Below the pieces are notes generated by a model. The model saw nothing but the letters and a program-made list of their open reading frames with translations, did no database searches and was not told the origin of the DNA. 64,000 nt of DNA from Actinomadura meyerae (GTDB taxonomy: Bacteria > Actinomycetota > Actinomycetes > Streptosporangiales > Streptosporangiaceae), in assembly GCF_900188445.1 (NCBI RefSeq), contig NZ_FZOR01000021.1, positions 62,001 through 126,000 on the forward strand. Reading direction: 5' to 3'. The position numbers and the translations under genes are program-made. Of this stretch, positions 41,701 to 48,594 are shown piece after piece (position 1 is the first letter of the stretch; every line of letters begins with the position of its first letter).

Positions 41701-44700
41701 CCGGGTAGGCGCTCTCGCCGCCCATCCAGACGCCGTGCGACCCCTCCGGCAGGTCGATGTGGATGCGGTATTCGAACGGGTTGTTGTCGACGACGGCGGG
41801 CTCGCGCCCGAGCGACGTCGACATGTACCCCGGCTCCGTCTGGACCGTCCCGACCAGCAGTTGCGCGTCGCGCGGGCCGAGTGCCGTGCCGTCCGGAAGC
41901 CGCATGAAGCTCACGTCGTGCAGGCCGCGCTCGGTCTGCACCGGCTCCGGGAGGGGCTGGCTCAACGCCTGGTCGAGGTCGCCGATCCGCCTGTTGAAGG
42001 CGTCCACGGTGGGCGTCTCACCGAAGTACTGGTTAAGGAACGACCAGTACTGCGCGTCCCCGGTCATCCGCTTCAGCGTGGCTTCGGGGTCGGGCGACCG
42101 CAGCACGCCGTCGACGAGAGCCCGCTGCTCCGGAGTGAGGTTCGGGTTCGTCGACAGCCGCTCGAGGTCGGCCACCGTCGGCATGTTCGTGCCGTCGTGC
42201 ATGCCGACCAGCGCCGAGGCCCGGTCGGACTGGCCGTGCCAGTAGTCCAGCGCGCCCTGCAGGTCCGCTCCCGGCCGCAGGAACGGGTTCGGCATCGACT
42301 GGACCGTGTACTGGTACAGCGCGTTCTGCAGGTGCGGCGGCAGGTTCTGGAACTGGTCGCCGAGCCGGCTGTCGCCGTACCACTGGCCTTCGTCGTTGCT
42401 GGTGAAGCGGCGCACCGGGTCGGGCGCCACCTCGCTGCCGTCGCGGTCGTGGACGGACCAGCGGGCCGACTCGGGGTTGCCGTGCGCGTCGAGGTCGACG
42501 GCGCCCCTCGGTGCCGTGATCCGGACTCCGAGCTGCTGGGCGAGGTCGGCCGCGAACCGGCCGTCCCCGCTGTTGTTGGCCAGCAGGAGCAGGTCGCGAC
42601 CGCCCCAGTTCGGGTCGTTGCGGATCAGCGTCGCGAGTTCCGTGGCGCTCATCGGCCGGTCGCCGACGATCAGCCCGTTGCGGTCGCCGTGCGCGTCGAG
42701 GACGAAGCGGCCCGCGGGGTCCGGCGGCACCATCGCCGCCGCGCCGCGCATGTGCGGCTCGTCGGGACCGTACAGCGCCCGCCCCGCCGGGGTCTCCGTG
42801 CTGTTGCGCCAGGCGTCGTGCAGACCCTCCGGGAGGTTCTCGGGCACGTCCCGGTGCGGAGGCTGCCCGCCGGAGTCCTCCGGCTGCCCCTCCCGCGCCC
42901 GCGGCTGCCCGTCGCGCGGCTGGCCTTCACCGTCGGTGCGGGGCTGCCCTTCGCCGTCGTTGCGCGGCTGGCCCTCGCCGTCGTTGCGCGGCTGGCCCTC
43001 GGCGTCGGTGCGGGGCCGGCCGTCGCGCGGCTGACCTTCGCCATCGGTACGGGGTTGGCCCTCGGCGTCGTTACGCGGTTGCCCGTCGTGGGGCCGGCCT
43101 TCGGAGGCGTCGCGAGGCTGGCCGTCACGTGGCCGGCCTTCGCCGTCCTCGCGCGGCTGGCCTTCAGCGTCGTTCCGCGGTTGGCCTTCGTCGGCGTCCC
43201 GCGGCTGCCCGTCGCGCGGTTGCCCGTCGTCGGCGTCTCGTGGCTGGCCTTCGCCGTCGGTGCGGGGCTGGCCCTCGTCGGCGTCGCCGGGCTGGCCTTC
43301 GTCGGTGCGCGGCTGCTCGTTCTCGGTGCGCGGTTGCCCGTCGTCCGGCCGAGAGGTGCCGTCCTCCGCGCGGGTCGGGTCGCCGCCCGTGCCGTCCTGT
43401 GTCGGGTCCGAGCCCGGCTGGTTCTCCCCGATCCGGGGCTGGCCGCCCTCGGTGTTCTGGGCGGTGCCGTTCGCGGGCGCGGCGCCGTCCGGGTTCGGGG
43501 ACGTCGTCGAGCCGCCGCCGGTGCCGCCGGTGTTGTTCGGCGCGGGCGTGTTGCCGCTGTTGGCGCCAAGGTGGCGGTCCATGACCTGGCCGATGGCCTG
43601 GGCCAGCGGACGGGGGTTCTCGGGGAGGCGGTACTCGGTGAACGCCTCCGCCATCATTTCGTGCGGGTCGCCGGACCCGTAGCCGGACAGGGCGTTCTCC
43701 ACGCGCTGCTGCGTGGCGGGGTCGTGCGGCTGGGTCGCGTCGTACGGGATGCCGAGCGCGCCGGAGACCGCCTGGTTCAGGTCCCCGAGCATCTGCGGGT
43801 CGTTGAGGAGCTGCTCGCCGAGGTGATGGCCGAACTCGTGGGTGAAGACGCCCTCGGTGGAGCCGCCGCCGGGCACGGTGAAGCCCGTCGCCTCTTCGTC
43901 GGCGCCGTCCTCGGCGCGCTGCGCGTTGTCCGCGAACGCCTCGTCGTTGAGGTAGATGCCGGGGTCGTTCGACTCCGGCGTCGCGTAGGCGAGGACGTCG
44001 TCGTTGCCCGGCCCGAGCGACTGGTTGAAGTCCTCCGACCCGATGTGGGTCAGGCCCTGCATGGTGCTCGGGTAGTCCGCGGCGAGCGCCTGGATGGCGT
44101 TGTTGACCTCGTGCGCGGCGGCCGGGTCGATCGGGCTGGACGTGAAGTCCACCGTGGGCGCGTCGTCGCCGAACTGGGAGAGGATGTCCCGGGCCTGCTG
44201 CTCGGCGTCCGCGAGCTGCTGCGCCTCGTCCGCCGGGTCGCCCTTGCCCTGGGTGCCGTCGCCGGACGCGCCGTCGTCGGTGGAGCCGTCGTCCGGCGTG
44301 CTGCCGTCCGACTCCTTCTTGTGGGGCGCGTCCCCGCCCTGCTGTGCGGAGTCGTCCGCGGGCGGCGTCTGCTCGTTGCGCACGACGCCGTCGGAGTCCA
44401 CGGGGGAGTACGGCTGGGAGTCCTGCTTCGGGCGCGGGGACTCCAGGTTGGGGTTGCCGTCCGCGCCGGGACGGTCCGCGGGCCGGGACGTGGATGGCGA
44501 CGGCGAGCCGGCCGGACGCTCGGTCCCGCCGTTGGTGGGGCCTCCGTTGGTGGGACCGCCGACGCTCGCCGACGCGGTGCCGGCGGGGCCGCCCATCATG
44601 CCCATCGGCATGGGCGCGATGATGCCGGGCTGCACGCCGGAACCGTCGTCGGAGGACGAGCCGGGGTCGCGCGTCGGATCGGACCCGTCGGAACCGCCGG

Positions 44701-47248
44701 GGGACTCGGAGGCGGTGTGCGTGCTCCCCCCGCCGCGAGGCGCGGGCTCTCCGGTGGGCATGGCCGCCTCGGCGGGAGGCGTTCCCTCGTTCGGTGCCGT
44801 GCCGTCCTCGGGCGTCGTGCCGGCGCCCTCGTCGGGGGTCGGACCGTCGCCGGGCGTCGCGCCCTCGTCAGGCGTCGGGCCGTCGCCGGGCGTCGTTCCC
44901 TCGCCGGGCCCGTCGCCGGGTGTGGTGCCGTCGCCGGGTGTCGTGCCGTCCGCCGGTGCCTGACGGTCGCCTGGCGTCGTGCCGTCGCCCGGTGTGGTGC
45001 CCTCGCTCGGTGTGGTGCCGGTGCGCTCGCCGGATGCCGGACGGTCGCCCGGTGTGGCGCCGTCGCCCGGGGTCGTTCCGCGGCCCGGCGTGGCGCCGTC
45101 GCCCGGAGTCGTGCCGCTGCCCGGTGTGGTTCCGGTGCTGGGCGTCGTTCCGGTGCTGGGTGTCGTTCCGGTGCTCGGCGTGGTGCCGGTGCTCGGCGTT
45201 GCGCCGTCGGTGTGCGACGGGGCGTCGGTGCGCGCCGTGCTGTCGCCCGGGGTCGGGCCGCCGCTCGGCGTGGCACCGTCCGGCGTGGCACCGTCCGGCG
45301 TGGGGCTGCCGCCGGGATGCGGGGTCGGGGCATCGCTGGACGGCGAAGTGCCCGCGCCAGTGTTCTCGGGGGAGCCGGTGCCGGGGTGCGGCGTGGACGA
45401 CCCGTCGCCATGGGGGGTGGAGCCGCCGTGCGGGCGGGAGCCCTCGGGCGCGCCGCCCCCCGAAGAAGACGTGGACGAGCCACCGCGGCCGGGCGACGAG
45501 GACGACCCGCCACCGGAAGAAGAGGAACCACCCGGAGAGGACCCGCCACCGGACGACGAAGACGATCCGCCGCCGGAGGAGGACGAGCCTCCAGAGGGTG
45601 AACTGCCGCCGGGCGAGGACGAGCCACCGCCAGGGGCGGCACCACCCGGGGCCGCGCCACCGGGGGCCGCACCGCCTGGAGCGGCGCCGCCGCCCATGGG
45701 CGCCATGCCGCCGGGCGCAGCGCCGCCCGCGGGAGCACCGCCCGCGGCCGGAGCACCGCCGCCGGACGGTGACGAGCCGCCGAACGCGGCCGGGTTGCCG
45801 CCGAGGCCGCCGCCCGACCCGCCGCCGGATCCACCGCCGCCTCCGCCGGAGGGAGCGCCGCCGCCGTCGGGAGCCGAGGAGGCCAGGGAGACGTTTCCGC
45901 CTCCTCCCCCTCCGCCGCCACCGCCGCCGGTGTCGCCGAGCAGCGTCGCGATGCGGTTGCCTCCGCCGCCGGAGGACGAACCGCCTCCGCCGCCTCCACC
46001 GCCGTCACCGCCGCCGCTGGAGTGGGAACCGCCCCCGCCCCCGCCTCCGCCGCCGCCGCTTCCGCCGCCGCTGGAATGGGAGCCTCCGCCCCCGCCTCCA
46101 CCGCCGCCGCCGTCACCGCCGCTGGAGTAGCCGCCGCCACCTCCACCGCCGCCTCCGCCGCCGGAGGGCCCGCCCCCGCCGGGGTTGGTACCTCCGCCGC
46201 CGCCTCCTTCGCCGCCTCCGCCGGAGGGCGAAGGCGACGGCGAAGGCGACGGGTCGTTCGACGGAGTCGGTGTGGGTGTAGGGGTGGGGGTGGGCGGATC
46301 GCCGCCCGGCGTGGGGGGCTCACCGCCCGGAGTGGGCGAGTTGTAGCTGTTGAGGCCGTCCTTGGCGCCGCCGACGGCACCCCCGAACGCGCCCGACGTG
46401 GCGCCCTTGGCGATGGCGTCCCAGGTCAGCGGGTCGCCGTGGATGGCGGCGGTGGCGACCGTGCCGGCCACGCCGCTGATGGCCTCGGACGCGCCGTCCC
46501 GGACGGCGCCCTTGACCATGTTGCCGAGCGCGGTGTCGGCGGCGTCGCCCACACCGGGGATCTTGCCGATGCCGTGCCCGACGCCGCCGGAGATGGCGCC
46601 GCCGATGGCGCCGTCCAGGGTGGCCGCGCCGGTCTTCTTCCAGTCGATGCCGTCCCGGTTGCCCTGCGCGACCTGGATGCCCTGGACGAGCAGGTCGAGC
46701 CCGCCGCCCTCGAGCGCGCCGACCAGCGCGCCCTTCAGCACGGCGCCGATGAAGCGCCGGCTCAGCCACTCCAGCAGCCGCTGGAAGATGGTCCTGGACG
46801 CGATCTGCGCCCCCGCCTCCACGGCGGGGATGGCCGCGGTGGACGCGCCGAACGTCGCGAAGGCCGCCGCGATCAGATAGGCGATCTCGATCGCCGTGAT
46901 GATCAGCAGCGCGATCCACATGTACTTCGCGTACTCGATGTCGAGCGCGCCGCCGTCCAGCGTCTCGCCGAACTTCTCGCACGACTCGATGAGCTTGGTG
47001 AGGATCTGCGGGTCGGTGGAGACCCACTTCTCCCAGTTCTTGCCGAACTCCTCGGCGGCGCCGCTGTCGAGCGCGGCGCGGACGTCGTTCGCGGCCTGGT
47101 TCAGCTCCTCGATCAGCTCGCCGACCTCGGTGCCGGCGGCGCGCCACGCCTCGGCGCAGCGCCGCATCGCCGTCTCGTCGCCCTCGGGCCAGTCGGCTCC
47201 GATGATCCAGGACAGCCACTGGACCGAATCTGGGATTTCAAGACCCAC
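35705..47248 (-). CDS. Giant multidomain polymorphic toxin, CpnT-like T7SS effector with several warheads
   Basis: The 3,847-residue protein begins with a CpnT-like domain (1-300: GADWPEGDE, a membrane segment near 105-135, Gly-rich helices). Low-complexity sequence runs from 300 to 1010. Then follow a zincin (HEFGH, H1137-H1141, possible third ligand E1201), caspase-like module 1 (H1520, Cys replaced by N1558), ADP-ribosyltransferase 1 (STS near 1810, Q1851-R-E1853), module 2 (H2159, C2197), a DNA/RNA non-specific endonuclease-like domain (H2639, N2653), a RelA/SpoT-like domain (D3058, Y3105-R-D3107, E3121), module 3 (H3400, C3438) and ADP-ribosyltransferase 2 (Q3791-R-E3793). Domain names come from motifs seen by eye. 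The GTG at 47248 lies 8 bp after a WXG-like gene. Confidence 0.85.
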   Translation of the reverse strand: MGLEIPDSVQWLSWIIGADWPEGDETAMRRCAEAWRAAGTEVGELIEELNQAANDVRAALDSGAAEEFGKNWEKWVSTDPQILTKLIESCEKFGETLDGGALDIEYAKYMWIALLIITAIEIAYLIAAAFATFGASTAAIPAVEAGAQIASRTIFQRLLEWLSRRFIGAVLKGALVGALEGGGLDLLVQGIQVAQGNRDGIDWKKTGAATLDGAIGGAISGGVGHGIGKIPGVGDAADTALGNMVKGAVRDGASEAISGVAGTVATAAIHGDPLTWDAIAKGATSGAFGGAVGGAKDGLNSYNSPTPGGEPPTPGGDPPTPTPTPTPTPSNDPSPSPSPSPSGGGGEGGGGGGTNPGGGGPSGGGGGGGGGGGYSSGGDGGGGGGGGGGSHSSGGGSGGGGGGGGGGSHSSGGGDGGGGGGGGSSSGGGGNRIATLLGDTGGGGGGGGGGGNVSLASSAPDGGGAPSGGGGGGSGGGSGGGLGGNPAAFGGSSPSGGGAPAAGGAPAGGAAPGGMAPMGGGAAPGGAAPGGAAPGGAAPGGGSSSPGGSSPSGGSSSSGGGSSSSSGGGSSPGGSSSSGGGSSSSPGRGGSSTSSSGGGAPEGSRPHGGSTPHGDGSSTPHPGTGSPENTGAGTSPSSDAPTPHPGGSPTPDGATPDGATPSGGPTPGDSTARTDAPSHTDGATPSTGTTPSTGTTPSTGTTPSTGTTPGSGTTPGDGATPGRGTTPGDGATPGDRPASGERTGTTPSEGTTPGDGTTPGDRQAPADGTTPGDGTTPGDGPGEGTTPGDGPTPDEGATPGDGPTPDEGAGTTPEDGTAPNEGTPPAEAAMPTGEPAPRGGGSTHTASESPGGSDGSDPTRDPGSSSDDGSGVQPGIIAPMPMGMMGGPAGTASASVGGPTNGGPTNGGTERPAGSPSPSTSRPADRPGADGNPNLESPRPKQDSQPYSPVDSDGVVRNEQTPPADDSAQQGGDAPHKKESDGSTPDDGSTDDGASGDGTQGKGDPADEAQQLADAEQQARDILSQFGDDAPTVDFTSSPIDPAAAHEVNNAIQALAADYPSTMQGLTHIGSEDFNQSLGPGNDDVLAYATPESNDPGIYLNDEAFADNAQRAEDGADEEATGFTVPGGGSTEGVFTHEFGHHLGEQLLNDPQMLGDLNQAVSGALGIPYDATQPHDPATQQRVENALSGYGSGDPHEMMAEAFTEYRLPENPRPLAQAIGQVMDRHLGANSGNTPAPNNTGGTGGGSTTSPNPDGAAPANGTAQNTEGGQPRIGENQPGSDPTQDGTGGDPTRAEDGTSRPDDGQPRTENEQPRTDEGQPGDADEGQPRTDGEGQPRDADDGQPRDGQPRDADEGQPRNDAEGQPREDGEGRPRDGQPRDASEGRPHDGQPRNDAEGQPRTDGEGQPRDGRPRTDAEGQPRNDGEGQPRNDGEGQPRTDGEGQPRDGQPRAREGQPEDSGGQPPHRDVPENLPEGLHDAWRNSTETPAGRALYGPDEPHMRGAAAMVPPDPAGRFVLDAHGDRNGLIVGDRPMSATELATLIRNDPNWGGRDLLLLANNSGDGRFAADLAQQLGVRITAPRGAVDLDAHGNPESARWSVHDRDGSEVAPDPVRRFTSNDEGQWYGDSRLGDQFQNLPPHLQNALYQYTVQSMPNPFLRPGADLQGALDYWHGQSDRASALVGMHDGTNMPTVADLERLSTNPNLTPEQRALVDGVLRSPDPEATLKRMTGDAQYWSFLNQYFGETPTVDAFNRRIGDLDQALSQPLPEPVQTERGLHDVSFMRLPDGTALGPRDAQLLVGTVQTEPGYMSTSLGREPAVVDNNPFEYRIHIDLPEGSHGVWMGGESAYPDQRELILPRGTRYQITSVDLNGRDIDGNPIVEIRATVIPPGAPDPGPLNTSGTSATPGTGNPAYEGAPPNPGPSRAPGSPPHPGTSDPGSPPAGPPRFRSTPPADPGGSSSANTPGGNDSGPRPGTDGPAARPGEGPATPGGEGPAARGDSGPAARGGEGPAARGGEGPAARGGEGPAARGGEGPAARGGEGPAARGGEGSAARGDDGPAARGEHDPAARGEHDPAARGDDAASRSDDDQRHGDDDGRPHDDGDTGETPPENLPDHLHDVYRGSQETPGGRAFYGPGEGSMRDLASRVPADPQRFIVDGHGDADGMRVGDRRLSVDDVADLIRNDPNWDGREVMLLSCETGDGQFAAQLAQRLGVPVTAPRGLAWSDADGNVYASSGRPGEDGRTRPDLPPNGGWQTHRPDGSVTPAGRDGYAPGHPREDAGAGEPPRSGDGDDGGGGEATRGSPTQHPWNPPQVDRAATQNHALRPDQHAADATYPKQEGRHRILALDENGNPVLDANGQQIVRSIVYTDADGQVTHVTNPQAEGEPHALRNPNENIDLTQPRPGVVHQIDFGHGDPHVFAGGDDGRSPAAAPFDPPTHTADGEPLSEVTRTHDPADGPYSAQQPLDAKNSRVEVRGPDGSLHGIFWTDADGNITHVRTWYGDQDGVRNYNPELGLLSHKNDGVPLPNVNYMVEPRERFRTLGSDDFDPVEAVRRGDLGALEEPDQNGLPGTTTAGANPSAHQVPPGTFLFHTDDNGQADMATGRPDYAAGGGARYGAQGHVGHMGNKEYPGTRFNGGHIFGHQGQGPRERINYFPQWEVENQGQNAHQVTRPESWYGLEERLAALDQDPHNDVRVDRFEFFAEPNHTREGTLAYTPQVIHARWAQTDFSTDPPTTTVHYRTFYNLPPNQLGTTPTLPVDGNGDPKGPARPFGWAEPEARSAGEPPQPMARSAGEPPEGTPRSDGEPPETAPRSADEPPEGTPRTDDTPQRASDEVMRAVHDDPAVRDMLDQAGEPLGDQLRTQLRDTLPNHPELARIIAGDGLNDVESSLRESLLARPKTLNSVLSHPEAVGILEGAVHDVNERGAEAILGGERVKAQPTPLTPEQEQVSRDLADSVAESRRPGEAENPRVAPDQPGFDPSRVDPEAGRDDPYINAYLDGLYDAKHESEAVLHALVHDPELAEMGADPKLRPGDKDRTRALDKIMGDYQGDASRLNDLLGARIQFRSVDGLYRALGDIQRIAGNHGVEIVSVKDRMQTPVPSGYRDVQMTIRMPNGHIGELRLHLRSIDDVASYEHSLYEVRRDLPNVAQSQDRDLTPEERALDEAIKQRVIGRFQDALDEALTDPPPRARTAGPQHAPPADAPAARPEPASRPEPEPASRPEPEPEPQAAQGTVPPPRPEVAAKYGWYSEPAPQPVAPGGPAPERGPAAPSDTAPSSTGRTGTDPSHTDPTHTDPTHTDPTETGRTDTDPAETARADSDPSDADKGDADPSDADRADADQGDGADTVPADLPQHLHDVYRDSESTPAGRSFFGPDEHAMRDLARRVASDPDTFVVDGHGDRDGVLVNGRRLSVDDMAALIRNDPNWNGRQVMLLSCRTGEGDFAAQLAQRLGVPVVAPRGLAWSDSDGNVFASSGRTDPDGQQRPTWPPDGGWDVNRPDGTVLASDGAHPPGHTPPHDGENGPPRDAEARGLRDWLHPEGRTDENGTHRFHTDRQGERYGENRLSHVFRNLPEPLRRAAWWYTRQSMPNRFLRPGGPDIGAHLNRLAWSDWSAQQLRHLNGGRMPTRLEEIVRLRSRTDLDQHQRQLVERLLAPPLTSVTARLEQFTADQQERNWLRQYLGEEPTEQAFWRRIAELDQALHQPLPEPVQAVRGVDNVNFLIARDGLPLNGRDAEALVGTVQTEGAPMSTSLGRNPAQVDGQSFGNRIHLVLPPGSHGLWMGSRSAFPDQRELILPRGTQYQITRVVHTGYENVTLRDGTVQRRPTYDIEAVVIPPGPPPTPRSGP
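41021..41286 (-). repeat. Tandem 24-bp repeats coding GPAARGGE inside the giant toxin gene
   Basis: An eight-residue unit, mainly GPAARGGE with DPAARGEH and GPAARGDD variants, is repeated about eleven times without a break. The DNA unit is 24 bp (for example CCTTCACCGCCGCGTGCGGC on the plus strand). It forms the linker between the first ADP-ribosyltransferase and caspase-like module 2. Such near-identical repeats can change length by slippage. Confidence 0.85.
42880..43330 (-). repeat. Degenerate EGQPR-type repeats inside the giant toxin gene
   Basis: About 25 imperfect units of EGQPRDG / EGQPRTD / DGQPRDA form a highly charged Gln/Pro/Arg/Asp linker between the zincin and caspase-like module 1. 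The DNA shows alternating GGCTGGCC-type blocks. Charge alternation suggests an extended disordered spacer. Confidence 0.8.
44800..46260 (-). repeat. Thr/Pro/Gly and poly-Gly low-complexity region of the giant toxin gene
   Basis: Residues of about 330-815 are Gly runs (interrupted by YSSGGD, SHSSGGG), then Ser/Gly/Pro, then Thr/Pro/Gly units such as TTPGDG and TTPSTG. It separates the CpnT-like amino part from the first catalytic domain. Long exported effectors often have such spacers. Confidence 0.85.
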
Positions 47249-47256
47249 GGATCAGC

Positions 47257-47559
47257 TCACTTCAGCCTTGAGGAGTCCTCAGCCTGCTTGTAGGTCTTGG
47301 CCATCTGGTCGACACCCTTCCTGATGCCTTCCAGGCCCTCCTTGAGCTTCGGGAACGACTCCAGCACCTGCGTGCTGGGCTCCTTGTAGCCCTCGGCGAA
47401 GGTCTTGCCGGTCTCGTCGGTGCCCCAGCACTCGCCCTCGGCGGACAGCGCCGAGCTGAGCCGGTTGAAGATCGCTTCGAGCTGCGTGGCGCCGGTGGTG
47501 AACCCCTTGCCGGCGCGCTTCAGCTCTTCTGTGTCGACCTCTAGGTACTCGTAGGTCAT
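47257..47559 (-). CDS. WXG100-like small protein, probable partner of the giant toxin
   Basis: The 100-residue protein is a helical hairpin with W45-G46-T at the turn (GECWGTDETGKTF), a variant of WXG. It starts by a 4-nt overlap with the YbaB-like gene and ends 8 bp before the giant toxin gene, so the three form one operon. In T7SS, small WXG100 proteins pair with the amino-terminal domain of large effectors to form the export signal; this is the likely role. Confidence 0.75.
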   Translation of the reverse strand: MTYEYLEVDTEELKRAGKGFTTGATQLEAIFNRLSSALSAEGECWGTDETGKTFAEGYKEPSTQVLESFPKLKEGLEGIRKGVDQMAKTYKQAEDSSRLK

Positions 47560-47957
47560 CGCGGCGGCATCCTCAGGCGCTCGCGGACCGCTTCGAAGTC
47601 GTCGGGACGCTCCGGCAGCAGCTTGGTGAGGTCGAAGCCGCCCTCGGACTGGCCCTCGGGCACGAGTCCCTGCATCGCCGTGCGCATCTGCTCGGCGACC
47701 TGCGCCTGCGCGTCCTTGGACGCCTCCAGGATCGCCTCGGCGAGTTCCTCGGAACCGAGCTTGCGCTGCACGCGCGGATCGAACTCCAGGGACGTGAGCC
47801 GGCCCTGCCGGTCGACCTTCACCCGCACCATGCCGTCGGCGGCCTCCGCCTCGGCCTCGATCGCCTCCAGGCGGGACTGCATGTCCGCGATCTGCTGGCG
47901 CTTCTCCTGGTAGGTCTGCAGGAGTTCGTCGATATGCGCCTGCCATTCAGCGCGCAC
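47556..47957 (-). CDS. YbaB/EbfC-family protein (second copy), upstream of the giant toxin
   Basis: The 133-residue protein has a coiled-coil start (ELLQTYQEKRQQIADMQSRL) and the YbaB core (VRVKVDRQGRLTSLEFDPR, ELAEAILEASKDAQ). The GTG at 47957 is preferred over GTG 47963 because AGAGGGG ends five nt before it. It resembles the first copy in placement: first gene of an operon with a WXG-like protein and a large effector. It may act as a chaperone or local regulator. Confidence 0.75.
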   Translation of the reverse strand: MRAEWQAHIDELLQTYQEKRQQIADMQSRLEAIEAEAEAADGMVRVKVDRQGRLTSLEFDPRVQRKLGSEELAEAILEASKDAQAQVAEQMRTAMQGLVPEGQSEGGFDLTKLLPERPDDFEAVRERLRMPPR

Positions 47958-48024
47958 GGCCACCCCTCTGTTCGTCGGGAGCTTGCGATAGCCCGCGACC
48001 GCGCACGATCACAGACACACAGGG

Positions 48025-48063
48025 ATTGATCAATGTATACGGGTCTCAAACTGGGTTTAGCAA
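48025..48063 (-). promoter_or_regulatory. Promoter and palindrome upstream of the giant-toxin operon
   Basis: On the minus strand TTGCTA (48063-48058), 18 nt, then TATACA (48039-48034) forms a moderate promoter. The palindrome ATTGATCAAT (48025-48034) covers the end of the -10 element and the expected start site, as a repressor site would. The same TTGATCAA core lies before the other YbaB-like gene (28675-28684). The rest of the gap to 48166 shows nothing else I can support. Confidence 0.45.
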
Positions 48064-48165
48064 CCGGTATGCAACGATCGATAACAATAGAGGGACTCGG
48101 TGTGCACCGGTGGTGGTGTGGAACACTGCTGGGGCCGGCGGTACGACATTGGAGGGTGGCGGACG

Positions 48166-48450
48166 ATGCGCAGGAGACCGAACATCTGTGACGCCTGCGT
48201 GCGGTTGCAGAAGAGGTCGAACCCTGACGCGCAGACGTCGCTCGACCGCTGGGTCCCCTACTGCGACGCGTTCCCCGAGCGGGTGCCGGACGAGATCTAC
48301 CGCGGCGGCTTCGACCACCGCAACCCGTTCGAGGGCGACCGCGGCATCCGCTTCGAGCTGCGGCCCGGCGGGGAGCGCGCCCTCGCCGCCTACGAGACGG
48401 CGCAGGCCCGGAAGGCGGCGCGCGCGGCCGGTGAAGCATCCGATTCGTGA
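48166..48450 (+). CDS. Small Cys-containing protein of unknown function
   Basis: The 94-residue protein has C-x2-C near the start (ICDACVRLQKR) and a further Cys in WVPYCDAFPERVPDEIY, a possible zinc site. The segment GGFDHRNPFEGDRGIRFEL recurs in actinomycete proteins of unknown function. No signal is present. GGAGGG precedes the ATG at 48166. It diverges from the toxin operon, so it could be a small regulator or accessory, but there is no direct evidence. Confidence 0.55.
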   Translation: MRRRPNICDACVRLQKRSNPDAQTSLDRWVPYCDAFPERVPDEIYRGGFDHRNPFEGDRGIRFELRPGGERALAAYETAQARKAARAAGEASDS

Positions 48451-48594
48451 CCGCGTTTCCCTGTGCAGGCCCCCGCGCCGGTGAAACGCTGGGACGCGAG
48501 GGCTCCTAGGCTGTAAGGGACGCGTCACCCGCCCCCCGTTCCGGTGCGTGCGGTGGCGCGCGTTTCATAGGCTGGCCGCTGAGAGGGGAGGCAG

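Noticed and set aside
37352..45601. Two very long plus-strand frames (about 1,371 and 1,288 codons) opposite the giant toxin gene
   Set aside because: They mirror the codon bias of the minus-strand gene, have repetitive Arg/Val/Gly-rich translations and no recognisable domain.
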